Part shown: piece by piece, positions 38,494 through 47,847 of the stretch
Layout: each line of letters opens with the position of its first letter
Position numbering within the stretch: the stretch's first letter is position 1
Assembly: GCA_963760735.1 (NCBI GenBank)
Contig: CAVXEB010000004.1
Location: 496,001-560,000, forward strand
DNA from: CF-46 sp963760735
Lineage (GTDB): Bacteria > Chloroflexota > Limnocylindria > Limnocylindrales > CSP1-4
Direction of reading: 5' to 3'
Length of the DNA stretch: 64,000 nucleotides
Made by a program: the position numbers and the translations under genes
The notes under the pieces: generated by a model
The model's database searches: none
Told to the model about the DNA's origin: nothing
Seen by the model: only the letters and a program-made list of their open reading frames with translations

Positions 38494-39795
38494 TTACGAC
38501 CCCTTCCCGCGGCCGCCGACCGCCGCTCGCTCCGGCGTCCCGAGCCGATGACGGAGCTGCGGCTCGTCGGCCTCCCCGAGCTCCCACGTGCCGGTGGGCG
38601 CCATGGCCACTCGCCGACCGTACAGCGCGCCGATCGGGCCCGCGCTCAGCCCGTGGAGGAAGATGGACATGAGCACCGTCCAGGTCACCACATGGCTGAG
38701 CGTGAGACTGGCCGGATGAGCCGGACCCATCTGGTCGAAGGCAACAAGCAGGAAGACCACCGATGCGAGACCGCGCGGCCCAAACCAGCCGATCAGCGCG
38801 ACCGTGTCAGCGCGAAGCGGGAAGCTCACCATCGATAGTGCCACCGGACCCATCCGGACGATCGTGAGGCTCAGGACCGCGTAGACGAGGACAGCCGGGT
38901 CAACGCCTGCCGCGAGCACCGGACCAACCAAGCCGATGCCGAAGATGAGCCACACCAGGTAGGACCCCGCGACCCCGATCCAGTCGGCGAACTCGACGGA
39001 TGGCTCGGCGGCCGCCGTCGCGGTCCGGTAGAAGACCCCAGCCGCGAACGCGGCAACGAACCCGTTGCCTCCGATCGTCGTTGCGCCCGCATAGGCGAGG
39101 ACCGATAGGGACACCACGGCGAGTGATTCGGACGCCGGCGAAGCCCAGCCACGGCGACGAGCCTGAGCGATGACCTGGCCGCCGAATCCGCCGGTCACGA
39201 TCGCGACCACGATCGCCAGTGCGATCTCGAGGGTGGCGTCGATGAGCCAGTGCTGACTCGCGGAAGCCTGCTCGGCGACCACGACCGCCAGGAACAAGGT
39301 GACGAACGGCGTCGCGATGCCGTCGTTCAACCCGCTCTCGATGTTGATGGCCCGCCGGACCCGGACCGGGATCGCCCGATCCACGAGCAGGGGCAGGCTG
39401 AGCGCCGCGTCAGTCGGCGCCAGGATTGAGCCCATCAAGAGGGCGAATGCCAGGCCGAGCGCCGGGAACAGGAGCCAGGCGATCAACGCCCCGGCGCCGA
39501 TCGTCAGAGGCAGCCCGATCGCGAGGAGCCGCGCCGGGACCCAGGCGATGCTGCCAGCCTGCTTGAGGCCGATGGACGAGGCATCCGAGAACAGCAGCAG
39601 GGCCAGCGTCAACTCGGCAAGCAGCTGGACGGACTCCGAAGTCAGCGGGGCCGCAAACGCTCCGACCCCTGACGGCCCGAGGACCGCGCCGATCGTCACA
39701 AGGATCATCGGGCCGCTGACCGACAGCCGGTCGAGCCGGGCCGCGAGGAGGGTGTAGCCAAGGATCACGAGCGCGGCGATGGCGAGCTGCGGCAC
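38494..39795 (-). CDS. CPA1-family cation/proton antiporter
   Basis: A 433-residue membrane protein with about 12 hydrophobic segments. The ion-site motif of CPA1 exchangers is visible as NIESGLNDGIATP near residue 155, and SILAPTDAALSLPLL in the preceding helix. GWFGPRGLASVVF near residue 350 is also typical. GTG at 39795 has GGAGG just upstream. Na+ or K+ specificity cannot be decided. No TrkA-type C-terminal domain. Confidence 0.9.
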   Translation of the reverse strand: MPQLAIAALVILGYTLLAARLDRLSVSGPMILVTIGAVLGPSGVGAFAAPLTSESVQLLAELTLALLLFSDASSIGLKQAGSIAWVPARLLAIGLPLTIGAGALIAWLLFPALGLAFALLMGSILAPTDAALSLPLLVDRAIPVRVRRAINIESGLNDGIATPFVTLFLAVVVAEQASASQHWLIDATLEIALAIVVAIVTGGFGGQVIAQARRRGWASPASESLAVVSLSVLAYAGATTIGGNGFVAAFAAGVFYRTATAAAEPSVEFADWIGVAGSYLVWLIFGIGLVGPVLAAGVDPAVLVYAVLSLTIVRMGPVALSMVSFPLRADTVALIGWFGPRGLASVVFLLVAFDQMGPAHPASLTLSHVVTWTVLMSIFLHGLSAGPIGALYGRRVAMAPTGTWELGEADEPQLRHRLGTPERAAVGGRGKGS

Positions 39796-39971
39796 GGGTC
39801 CTCCTCGGTGTACTCGCGATCGTCAGCTCCCGGGGGTGGTCAAGGCAATCCGTCCTGCCACGATCTGACCTCGTCCGGTGCGACCCCCGGAGCGCACCGA
39901 TTCGACTCGAACGTGTCTCGCAGCCGGCTTCCCTGCTCCCACCTGATGGTGTCGCCAGCCGGCGGCGCGAT

Positions 39972-40337
39972 TCAGCTCGCGATCGTCTTGGCCTTGAGCT
40001 GGTCGTACTCGGCCTGGGTGATCGTGCCGGCATCCTTGAGCTGCTGCAGCTTGGCCAGTTCGTCCGCGGTGGACACGCCGGCGACCGCCTTGTTCGCCGC
40101 GTCCGCCTGGGCCATCATCTGCACGTCGCCGGGCGTGACCTTGGGTCGGGCGATGATGTAGATCAGGCACCCAAGGAACGGCAGGATGAAGATCAGCAAG
40201 ATCCAGCCGGCCTTCGCGCCGCCGTGGATGTCCGTCCGGCGGAAGATGTCCGAGAAGATCGCGATGAAGACCCAGATCGCGAGGATCAGGAAGAACACCT
40301 CGATCGACCAGATCAGAAAATCGCCCAGGTTGTTCAT
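39972..40337 (-). CDS. Membrane protein with PLDc_N-like and SHOCT domains
   Basis: A 121-residue protein. Two N-terminal membrane helices (EVFFLILAIWVFIAIFSDIF and GWILLIFILPFLGCLIYIIA) match the PLDc_N pattern. The C-terminal ~30 residues are a SHOCT motif (ADELAKLQQLKDAGTITQAE, then YDQLKAKTI). Such proteins are small membrane components with unknown role. It stands just before the DUF1269 cluster on the same strand. Confidence 0.83.
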   Translation of the reverse strand: MNNLGDFLIWSIEVFFLILAIWVFIAIFSDIFRRTDIHGGAKAGWILLIFILPFLGCLIYIIARPKVTPGDVQMMAQADAANKAVAGVSTADELAKLQQLKDAGTITQAEYDQLKAKTIAS

Positions 40338-40501
40338 GGGATTGCAGCTCCTATGTGCATGTCACCGACGTCACGTCGGTCTGATCCGCGGGCGCCCCCA
40401 CGCTCATGGCTCGGAGGCGACCCGGGTCGTTTGGCACGATCCCCAGGTCGCCTCCATGGCTCGCTCAGGTCCCGGACGGGCCTCTCGCCGCCGGGGTGCC
40501 G

Positions 40502-41126
40502 TCAGCCGGCCGCCTTGTCGCCTCCGGCCTTGGCGGCCTGCTTGACCGCAGCAGCGGCCTCGTCGCTGACCGGAGCGGACTTGACTACCTTGGCGTCCGG
40601 GATCGTCGCCTCGACGGCGTCGACCGCCGTGATGGACACGAGGGCCACGATGCCCGACGTGCCCGGCGTGATGACTCCGGCGAGCTCGTCGGCCACGTCG
40701 CTCTTCAGGAGCACATTGCCTGCCTTGCCAACCGCCGCCCCGGCGATGCCGACGCCGACGGCGCCCGCGATGATCGTGGGCGGGAAGATCAGGCCAATGA
40801 CTGCGCCGCCCACGGCGCCCCACAGGAAGCCATTCCGCGTCTTGTGGTCGGTCATCTTCTGGATGTGGATCTTGCCCTGATAGTCCGCGTTGGCCACCAG
40901 GACGCCGTCGATGTCGACGGCCCGCTTGACCTCGGCGTCGACAAGCGCGTAGTAGGCCGCTTTGGCGGAGTCCATGTCGGCGAACTGCGCCACGATGAGC
41001 GCCTGGTTGCCCTGGACGGCGATCCCGGCCACGGCTTCGACACCGAGGTCGTCACTGACCGTGGCCACAGCCGCGTCGATCGGCTGATCCGGCGCTGCCG
41101 TCGTGTTCTTCGTCTCGCTCGGTCAT
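40502..41126 (-). CDS. DUF1269-family membrane protein, start affected by a probable frameshift
   Basis: About 205 residues of the DUF1269 (YegP-unrelated, stress-associated membrane) family. The N-terminal part has AQFADMDSAKAAYYALV, then IQKMTDHKTRNGFLWG, and a glycine-rich membrane hairpin GGAVIGLIFPPTIIAGAVG. The open frame begins with GTG at 41068. A much better start, ATG at 41126 with GGAGAGG nine bases upstream, encodes MTER as in the paralogue at 42.9 kb (VTEQ), but in another frame. A single-base shift in 41070-41120 would join them. Confidence 0.78.
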
Positions 41127-41205
41127 GTCTGAGACCTCTCCATCATCCTGTGAGTGCCGTGTCGGGCACTCACAACTCGCGGTGGTCCCCCGGGTAGTCC
41201 CTCGC

Positions 41206-42207
41206 TCAGCTCACGCCGACTTCGACCCTCTCGGCGGCGAGCATCGACGCGAGAGCCTCGTCCGCGGCTTCCTGCTCGATCAAGTCGGCGGCGACAAGCG
41301 CATCGACCGCCTCCTGGGCGGCCTCCCGCTCGACGAGGTCCGCCGCGATGAGCGCTCGAACGGCGCGAAGGGCGGCCGCGGCTTCGATCTCGTCGGCCGC
41401 GGCGACGGCCTCCTCTGCCTCTTCCGTCGCGGCCTCCTCGACCTCGAGCGAAGTCCGGACGACGTCCTCGGCCTCCTCCTTTGCCGCCTCCTCGATGAGG
41501 TCGGCCGCGAAGAGCGTGTCGACGACGTCCTCGGCGGCGGCATCCTCGACCGCGAGCGCCGTGGCCACGACATCGGCCGCCTCGGCGATGGCAGCCTCCT
41601 CGATGAGCTCGGCCTCGACGAGCGTCTGGGCGATCTCGATCGCGGCAGCCAGCTTGATCTCCTCGGCCGCCTCGATGGCGTCCTCGGCTTCCATCTTGAC
41701 CCGCAGTTCGTCGCCCACGATGGCGAGGGCGTCGGGCGCGATCATCGCCTGCATGAGTGTCCGGCCGCCGGCATCCACGATCGCATCGCGGAGGCTCGCC
41801 GCCCAGTGGTGCTCGATGACGAGGATCGCCGCGGCGCTGCCGGCGGGGATCGACCCGGCGAGCTCCTGCATCCGGTCGCCCGAGAGGCCGGCGTCTCGCT
41901 CGGCAACGGCGAGTGCGCCGAGCTCCGCACCTTCGACCATGCCCTCGGCGCCACCCGCGTGGAGCCCGATGAGTCCACCGGCGATCGCGCCGAGACGCAT
42001 CCGCTCGGTCTCGGACAGGTCGGTCAGGTGCATCGAGTTCTCGATGCCGCCCTGGCGATCCTTCTGGACGAAGATGACGTCGACGAGGCGGATCACGCCG
42101 CGCTTCCGCGCGCGGCGCAGCTCGGCCATGATCCGGCCGGTCGCCTCGAACTTGTCGAACCCGATCACGAAGACCTGGATCGGGCCGGTCACGTGCTTGT
42201 CAGTCAT
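41206..42207 (-). CDS. DUF1269-like protein with long Ala/Glu helical repeat tail
   Basis: A 333-residue protein. Residues 1-175 form a DUF1269/DUF6325-like domain (VFVIGFDKFEATGRIMAEL, then SAAAILVIEHHWAASL). The rest is an almost pure Ala/Glu/Val/Asp helix built of ~20-30-residue repeats, with units such as AADLIEEAAKEEAEDVV and AADLIEQEAADEAL, probably degenerate SHOCT-like helices. ATG at 42207 has GGAGA upstream. The repeats may form a coiled coil or bind the neighbouring SHOCT protein. Confidence 0.8.
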   Translation of the reverse strand: MTDKHVTGPIQVFVIGFDKFEATGRIMAELRRARKRGVIRLVDVIFVQKDRQGGIENSMHLTDLSETERMRLGAIAGGLIGLHAGGAEGMVEGAELGALAVAERDAGLSGDRMQELAGSIPAGSAAAILVIEHHWAASLRDAIVDAGGRTLMQAMIAPDALAIVGDELRVKMEAEDAIEAAEEIKLAAAIEIAQTLVEAELIEEAAIAEAADVVATALAVEDAAAEDVVDTLFAADLIEEAAKEEAEDVVRTSLEVEEAATEEAEEAVAAADEIEAAAALRAVRALIAADLVEREAAQEAVDALVAADLIEQEAADEALASMLAAERVEVGVS

Positions 42208-42287
42208 GTCGCTCTTGTCTCCTTCGACCATGTTCTGCATTGTCCGGCGCCGATCGCGTCGTCGGACCTGGACGTCGCGTTGCCGGT

Positions 42288-42923
42288 TCAGGCCGGCGTG
42301 GCGGGCACGGCCTGCGCCGCTGCAGCGCTTGCGGCCGCCTTGATCGCCCCGGCGGTGTCGTCGTCGACCGGGACCGTCTTGACTTGTTCCGCCGCCGGCA
42401 TCTTCTGGGCGACGGCATCCGCGTCCATCGCGGAGACCAATGCCAGGATGCCCGAGGTGCCCGGCGTGATGACGCCGGCGAGCTCCTTCTCGACCTCGGC
42501 GCGGTGGTGGAGATTGCGTGCCTTGCCGGCCGCCGCGCCTGCGACGCCGAGCGCAACGGCACCCGCCACGATCGTGGCGGGCAGGAAGACCGCCGCAACA
42601 ACACCCCCGACGATGCCCCACTTGAGACCCGTGCGCGTGCTGTGGTCGGTCATCTTCTGGACGTGGAGCTTGCCGGACGAGTCGGCGTTGACGACCAGGA
42701 CACCGTCAATCTGCAGGAGACCCGCGACCTCGGCGTCGATGAGATCGTCATAGGTGCTCATCGCGAGGGTCGGGTCCGCGAAGCGGGCGACCATGAGCGC
42801 GTCGGTCCCTTGGGCCGCGACGGCGCCCTCAGCGAGCACACCCTGGTCGTCCGCGACTTGGCCCGCGACGACGACGGCGTCATCGCTCGGCGTCGTCTCG
42901 GGTGTTGTCCGTTGTTCTGTCAC
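42288..42923 (-). CDS. DUF1269-family membrane protein
   Basis: A 211-residue paralogue of the 40.5-kb gene. ARFADPTLAMSTYDDLI, VQKMTDHSTRTGLKWG and a glycine/alanine-rich membrane hairpin align closely with it, as does ELAGVITPGTSGILALV. GTG at 42923 has GAGG about eight bases upstream. It is the first gene of a minus-strand set (42923 to 39972) of DUF1269 and SHOCT proteins that probably act together in the membrane. Confidence 0.83.
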   Translation of the reverse strand: MTEQRTTPETTPSDDAVVVAGQVADDQGVLAEGAVAAQGTDALMVARFADPTLAMSTYDDLIDAEVAGLLQIDGVLVVNADSSGKLHVQKMTDHSTRTGLKWGIVGGVVAAVFLPATIVAGAVALGVAGAAAGKARNLHHRAEVEKELAGVITPGTSGILALVSAMDADAVAQKMPAAEQVKTVPVDDDTAGAIKAAASAAAAQAVPATPA

Positions 42924-43342
42924 ATCGATACCTCGCTCCTGGCGGTCGACGCGAGCATGTCCCCTTCGGCAGACCGCGCCTCGTGCGCGGCACGATCCGG
43001 TCTCGCTCGCCATCACGGTCCAGGCACCTCGACTGCATGTGGGACCACCTGGACGATCCCCACCGTAGGCCACGTCGCGGCCCGGCCGCATCCTCCGCGC
43101 CGGAGGAAGGCGATCCGGGGCGAGTGTCCATCGCCCTGGGACCTCGACCTGGGGCAATCCCAGGCATGCACCGGCCGAACAAACGCGGCCCGGTGGGTCC
43201 GCTCGGATGCCGCCTTGACGAAGCGGGCCGCGGATACTGGACATCGCCGCCAGCCGCGGAGGCCTGAACCCCAGCGAGGCTCTCGCGGCCCCGACGGCAG
43301 TCAGCCCCGATGCCCTGATCGCGCCAGGAGTTCATCGCCGCC
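42924..43342. other. Divergent intergenic region
   Basis: A 419-base gap between the DUF1269 set and the MFS gene. Reading frames here look like shadow (Arg/Pro/Ser-rich on both strands). It should contain the two divergent promoters; I cannot identify them. Confidence 0.5.
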
Positions 43343-44923
43343 GTGCGCCGCCCCGGACTGCCCTCCTCCATCACCGGCCTGTTCACCGATCCGGTGGCAC
43401 GAGGCGCGTTGCTCGTCGGCTCCGTCGCCCTCGTTGCCGCTGCGATGGATCCGCAGGTCTGGGCTCCCACGCAGCCGTCCGTCCAGGAGGCCGTCCGAGA
43501 GAACCCACAATTCGAGACCCTCGTCCTCCTGGCTTCGATCGGCGCGTCGGGACTGATCCTCCTCGGCGGCGCCGTGGGCGATTCGAGGCGAGCCAGGTCG
43601 GTCATCCTCGGCGGTCTAGTCGTGGAATTGCTCGCGACCTTCGTGAGCCTGATCGTGCCCGCCGGTCCGATCTTCGTGGTCGGGCGTCTCATCGGGCATG
43701 CCGGTGCCGCATTCGTCATTCCGGTGTCGATCGCCCTCGTCGCCACGAGCTACCAAGGTCCGGTGCGGGCAACCGCGATCGGCGTGGCCTATGGCGCGTA
43801 CGGGGCAGGTGGCGCCGCCGCGTCGATCCTGCTTCGAGTGGTACCGGGAGAGCAATGGCCCGCGATGCTCGCCGCGATCGCCGCCTGCGCCCTGGCGCTC
43901 CGCCTTGCCTGGACGCGCACCCTTGAACTGCGTCGGCCATCCCAGGCGGAGCGTCCGCTCGTGGTCGAGGTTGCCGTCTCGGCGTTCGGGATCATCGTCT
44001 TCACGGTGGGGCTGACCTGGATCGGCGGCGGCCTCGACAACCCGTTGCGCTGGGCGATGATCGTCGGCGGTCTCGCGCTCGTGATCGGCTACCAGGGCCT
44101 CAACCGCGCGCGGACGGCCGGCCCGGCCCGGATCATCCGGCGGCGCGTGACGGTCGCGCTGTTCGTCGGCGTCACGATCGCCGTCTCAGAGACGGCTGCG
44201 GTGCTCAACCTGCCGCTCTACTTCCATCTCGTCCTCCGCTACGAGCCGCGGCTGGCCGCCGTGGCCATCGCCCCCCTTGCGGGCGCCCTGCTGCTGGCCG
44301 GGCCCGTCGCCGGGGTCTTGCTCAAGCGGGTCCCGCCGCGCTGGCTCGTCGGCTTTGGCGTCATCCTCGTCGGGATCGGGAACCTGGTGCTTGCGGCCGT
44401 CGCGACGGAGTCCGCGTCGTATCTCGCCTTCATCCTCCCGTGCCTGCTTGTGGGCGCGGGGTTCGTCGTGGCGACGACCGTCCGCACGGCGATCATCTTC
44501 GCCAGCGTTCCGGACGGGTTGCCGGCGTCGGCGGCGGCGCTGAACGAGTCGTCGATCTCGCTCGGGCGGCGGATCGGGATCGTGCTCGTCAGCGCCGTCG
44601 TCGCGAACGTGGCCATGACCACCTATACGGCCTCCGTCGCGGGGCTGCCGCCGGCCGATGCCACGGCGGCGATCAATGCCTTCCGATCCGTCCTCGTCGC
44701 CGTCGGCACGCCGTCGTTCGAACAGCTTGCGACCACCGTTACCCCCGCCGACATCCAGCCCTATCTCGACGCCTACGCGGCCGGCCTCAACGCAGCCTTC
44801 CTCCTGTGCGGAGCTGTTGGGGTCGTCGGAGGGACCGTCGCGCTGCTCGCATTCGGCCGCGCCGATCCGCTCAGGACGAAGTGGTCGTATCGGGGCGAAC
44901 GCGCGTCGGCCGGGTCCACATGA
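43343..44923 (+). CDS. MFS transporter, 14-helix DHA2-like exporter
   Basis: A 526-residue major-facilitator protein with about 14 hydrophobic segments. The loop GGAVGDSRRARSVILGG is the MFS motif A (G-x-x-x-D-R-x-x-R type) after helix 2, and GRLIGHAGAAFVIPVSIALV resembles motifs B/C of drug exporters. GTG start at 43343. Probably a proton-driven efflux pump for drugs or lipophilic compounds; substrate unknown. Confidence 0.87.
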   Translation: MRRPGLPSSITGLFTDPVARGALLVGSVALVAAAMDPQVWAPTQPSVQEAVRENPQFETLVLLASIGASGLILLGGAVGDSRRARSVILGGLVVELLATFVSLIVPAGPIFVVGRLIGHAGAAFVIPVSIALVATSYQGPVRATAIGVAYGAYGAGGAAASILLRVVPGEQWPAMLAAIAACALALRLAWTRTLELRRPSQAERPLVVEVAVSAFGIIVFTVGLTWIGGGLDNPLRWAMIVGGLALVIGYQGLNRARTAGPARIIRRRVTVALFVGVTIAVSETAAVLNLPLYFHLVLRYEPRLAAVAIAPLAGALLLAGPVAGVLLKRVPPRWLVGFGVILVGIGNLVLAAVATESASYLAFILPCLLVGAGFVVATTVRTAIIFASVPDGLPASAAALNESSISLGRRIGIVLVSAVVANVAMTTYTASVAGLPPADATAAINAFRSVLVAVGTPSFEQLATTVTPADIQPYLDAYAAGLNAAFLLCGAVGVVGGTVALLAFGRADPLRTKWSYRGERASAGST

Positions 44924-45153
44924 TGGGCTCATCGTGGGCTTATCGGCTTCGGCGGACGTCCAACGGGGTTCCCAGCCCTAACGGGGGGGCCCTCCCCTCG
45001 TTTCCCTGAATAGAGGCTCTCGCGTCATCCGTGCGCTGTCCCCCCGGCGGTGTGCTCGATGGCGGGAGCCTCGCTCACTCGTCGACCGATCGGCTCCGGC
45101 GGTCGCCGCCGTCGCCCGACTGGCCCTTGGGACGAGACCAAGGTGGGGTTCCC

Positions 45154-45381
45154 ATGGATGCTCTTCGCCCACGGGCCAGGGGACGGGCCGTTCCGGCCGG
45201 ACCGAGCGGATCTGTGGCTGGTTGGCTGTTCGTTCGCGTCGTCTGGCCCGTTGTCGTCGCGATCGCCGTCATCAGCCTGATCGCGTGGCCACTCATCGTC
45301 GACCCGATCAGCACGTTGGCCGCGGCGGTCGTCATCGCCATCCCCTGCGTGATCGTGTGGCTCAGGCGCGCGACGTACTGA
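45154..45381 (+). CDS. Small membrane protein
   Basis: A possible 75-residue protein: a basic, proline-rich N-terminus followed by two hydrophobic segments (GWLFVRVVWPVVVAIAVISL and STLAAAVVIAIPCVIVWL). ATG at 45154 has AGGTGGGG about eight bases upstream. The gap before it (44924-45153) shows nothing coding. No family recognised. Confidence 0.55.
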   Translation: MDALRPRARGRAVPAGPSGSVAGWLFVRVVWPVVVAIAVISLIAWPLIVDPISTLAAAVVIAIPCVIVWLRRATY

Positions 45382-45564
45382 GTCATCGGCAAGGATTCGG
45401 GCTAGATACCCAGGCGTGCCATGCTCGCCAGCCGGGCAGCGGCGGCCCCCACCACCGCGCGGGGGCGTGAACCATCCGGTCAGAGCGGCGGGCCGCGGCG
45501 AGTCGAGGAGCATGTGCTCCGCGGTCGACGCTCAGGGCGCGCCGACGGTGTGATCCGGCGAGGT

Positions 45565-47295
45565 TCAGCCCTCGGTCGAAGCCCGCTGGCGCTGGCTCCG
45601 GTACTCGTGGATCTGGCGAATGGCCGTCGACCCGTCGCCGACGGCCGCAGCCACGCGCTTGACGGGGCTGAGGCGAACGTCGCCTGCGGCGAACACGCCG
45701 GGCATGGTCGTGGCGAGGCTCAGCCCGTCGCCGGGATCCTGCCGCTGCTCGCCAGTGAGGATGAAGCCGTGGTCGTCGCGGACCAGCTCGGCCGGCAGCC
45801 AGCCGGTATGCGGCGCCGCCCCGATGAGGATGAACGCCGCGGCGGCCGTCATCTCGTCCGAGGCGCCGGTCGTCCGATCCCGCAGGACGAGGCCCTCGAG
45901 CCGGAGGTCGCCGCGGACGTCGACGATCTCCGTGTTGAACCGGATGTCGACGTTGTCGGCGTTGTCGAGCTCACGGACGAGGTAGTCGGACATCGTCTCG
46001 ACGATGGATCCGCCGCGAACGAGGACCGTCACATGGGAGGCATGACGGGCGAGATGCATCGCGGCTGACCCGGCGGAGTTGGCGCCCCCCACGACAACGA
46101 CCCGCTCGCCCTTGATCGCCGGCGCCTCGCTCGTGCCGGAACCGTAGTACACCCCTCGACCGACGAGCGCCTCGAGACGCTCGATGCCCACCCGACGATA
46201 GGACACGCCCGTTGCGACGACGACGGCGCCCGCCCGGAGCACGGACCCGTCATCGACCGCCACGAGAAGATCCTCGCCCTCGGATCGGAGGCCCGTCGCG
46301 GTCCGCCCGAGGACGAACTTCGCCCCGAAGGTCAGGGCCTGCTGGAACCCCCGCGCGGTGAGCTCGGCTCCCGTGACGCCCGCCGGAAAGCCGAGGTAGT
46401 TCCGCATCATCGGGCTGGAGCTCGCCTGGCCCCCGATGGCCGTCGACTCGATCACGGTCACGCTCATGCCCTCGGACGCGGCGTACACGGCGGCTGCCAG
46501 CCCGGCCGGACCGCCGCCGATCACGGCGACGTCGACAGGGCTCTCGACCACGGAGGTCTGGATTCCGAGCGCCATCGCCAGGTCGGCTTGCCCCGGTTGC
46601 ACGAGGGTTCGCCCGTCGGCCAGGACCACGACCGGCAGCGGACCATTGGTCCCGGCCGCCTCGAGCAGAGCGCGGCCGTCCGGCGACTGGGCGTCGCGGA
46701 ACGCGAACGGCAGCAGCAGCCGCGCGAACACGTCCCGGAGCTCACCCGCCGCCGTGTCCCACGGATTGCCGACGATCGTGAGGGCAATGCCGGCCCGATC
46801 ACTCTCGTGCGTCCAGCGCGCGAGTGCGGCCGTCAGAACGGCATGGAACTCCTCGTCAGCCGGCCCGAACGGCCGGGGGAGCCACGTGTCGATCTCGTCG
46901 AGGATGATCCCGTGGACGGTGGCGTCGATCGCCGTGAAGTCGGACCAGTCAGTCAGGAGCAACCGCTGGGCAATCGGATGCAGCCGCCGGGACCGAGCGA
47001 GGAGCGAAGCACCGGTTTCCCCCGGCATCCACTGGTCGGCCACGATCATCGCGACGAGCCGCCCGGCCGAATGGAGATCCTCCAGACGAGCCATGGCATC
47101 CGCGGCGGACGATTCGGCGGTGACGTCATAGTCGTGGCCGTACCGCCGGTCGACGGCCTCCAGAAGCAGGCCACGCGACACGCCGTCGTCGTCGACAAGG
47201 AGGATGACCGGAAGCGGGTCGGGGATCGGGTCACGGCAGGTATCCTCAGGAGCGGCTCGACCTGGCGACTTCGGGCTGGAGCCGAGGCGTCGCAT
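45565..47295 (-). CDS. Response-regulator receiver fused to thioredoxin-reductase-like flavoprotein
   Basis: A 576-residue fusion. Residues ~15-135 are a receiver domain: acidic pair in VILLVDDDG, phospho-acceptor Asp in MIVADQWMPG, conserved LLLTDWSD. A thioredoxin-like linker follows (LPVVVLADGRTL). From ~245 on, an FAD/NAD(P) oxidoreductase: VAVIGGGPAGLAAAVYAA, VVVVGGANSAGSAAMHLA and GVFAAGDVR. The redox-active CxxC of thioredoxin reductase is missing: GVYYGSGTSEAPAIKG stands where CATC is expected. TTG at 47304 is an alternative start. It may sense or signal redox state. Confidence 0.86.
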   Translation of the reverse strand: MRRLGSSPKSPGRAAPEDTCRDPIPDPLPVILLVDDDGVSRGLLLEAVDRRYGHDYDVTAESSAADAMARLEDLHSAGRLVAMIVADQWMPGETGASLLARSRRLHPIAQRLLLTDWSDFTAIDATVHGIILDEIDTWLPRPFGPADEEFHAVLTAALARWTHESDRAGIALTIVGNPWDTAAGELRDVFARLLLPFAFRDAQSPDGRALLEAAGTNGPLPVVVLADGRTLVQPGQADLAMALGIQTSVVESPVDVAVIGGGPAGLAAAVYAASEGMSVTVIESTAIGGQASSSPMMRNYLGFPAGVTGAELTARGFQQALTFGAKFVLGRTATGLRSEGEDLLVAVDDGSVLRAGAVVVATGVSYRRVGIERLEALVGRGVYYGSGTSEAPAIKGERVVVVGGANSAGSAAMHLARHASHVTVLVRGGSIVETMSDYLVRELDNADNVDIRFNTEIVDVRGDLRLEGLVLRDRTTGASDEMTAAAAFILIGAAPHTGWLPAELVRDDHGFILTGEQRQDPGDGLSLATTMPGVFAAGDVRLSPVKRVAAAVGDGSTAIRQIHEYRSQRQRASTEG

Positions 47296-47304
47296 CGTCT
47301 CCAA

Positions 47305-47847
47305 CCCCGCCGCGAAGGTCCGCGCAGCGTCGCGCCGGAGCGTGAATTATCGGTCGCCGAGTACCGGCGCGCGACCCCGTCGCGCCTCGGGCGAAAACGG
47401 GCGACGCAGTCGTCGAGCCTGGCCCGGAGCAGCCGAAGATCGGGCCGTTCGTGCGTGAAAATGGCTCCGGCGGGCGGGAGCCGGCCGTGTACTGAATCTG
47501 CAGGGGCCCGCGGCGAGCGTTATCCCGCTCGCCCACCCCGGTCGTTCGCGTGAGTGGCTTGCGGCGGCGGCGTTCGAGTGCGCCCGGTGCCACCAGGTGG
47601 TCGAACGACGGTCGCCGGTCCAGCGACACTGCCTGGAATGTCGCGCCTCCCTGAAGGGATCCAGGAGCCTTGCAGCCGTGGCGCGCGCAAGGGGTTCGGG
47701 GCATCCTGCGCGCCCGCTACGTGACCCGAGCTGACCCGCGGGACACTGAGGTCGGAGGCTCAAGAGGGATAGCCCCGCCACCACCGACCTTCCGATCACG
47801 ATGCGGCTCGCCGAGCCTCCGGAGCCCTTCGACTGGCTGCGGAGCGC
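47305..47847. other. Accessory gap with a possible zinc-ribbon fragment
   Basis: A 543-base stretch without a complete gene. Frame 47579-47734 (plus) reads CARCHQVVERR...HCLECRASLKG, two CxxC pairs 16 residues apart, ending at a TGA. No good start codon precedes it, so it may be the end of a lost gene. TGGCTCCGGCGG at 47462 matches 12 bases of the tRNA end at 32387. The last ~90 bases are homologous to the leader of the LuxR copy at 55.6 kb, including a conserved 16-codon frame (47801-47851). Confidence 0.45.

Noticed and set aside
42902..43267. Plus-strand 121-codon frame in the DUF1269-MFS gap
   Set aside because: Arg/Pro/Gly-rich with no ribosome-binding site or motif; looks like random GC-rich sequence.
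47462..47473. TGGCTCCGGCGG as the second attachment copy of the 32.39-kb tRNA scar
   Set aside because: Only 12 bases match, it is GC-rich and lacks the T arm; chance is likely.
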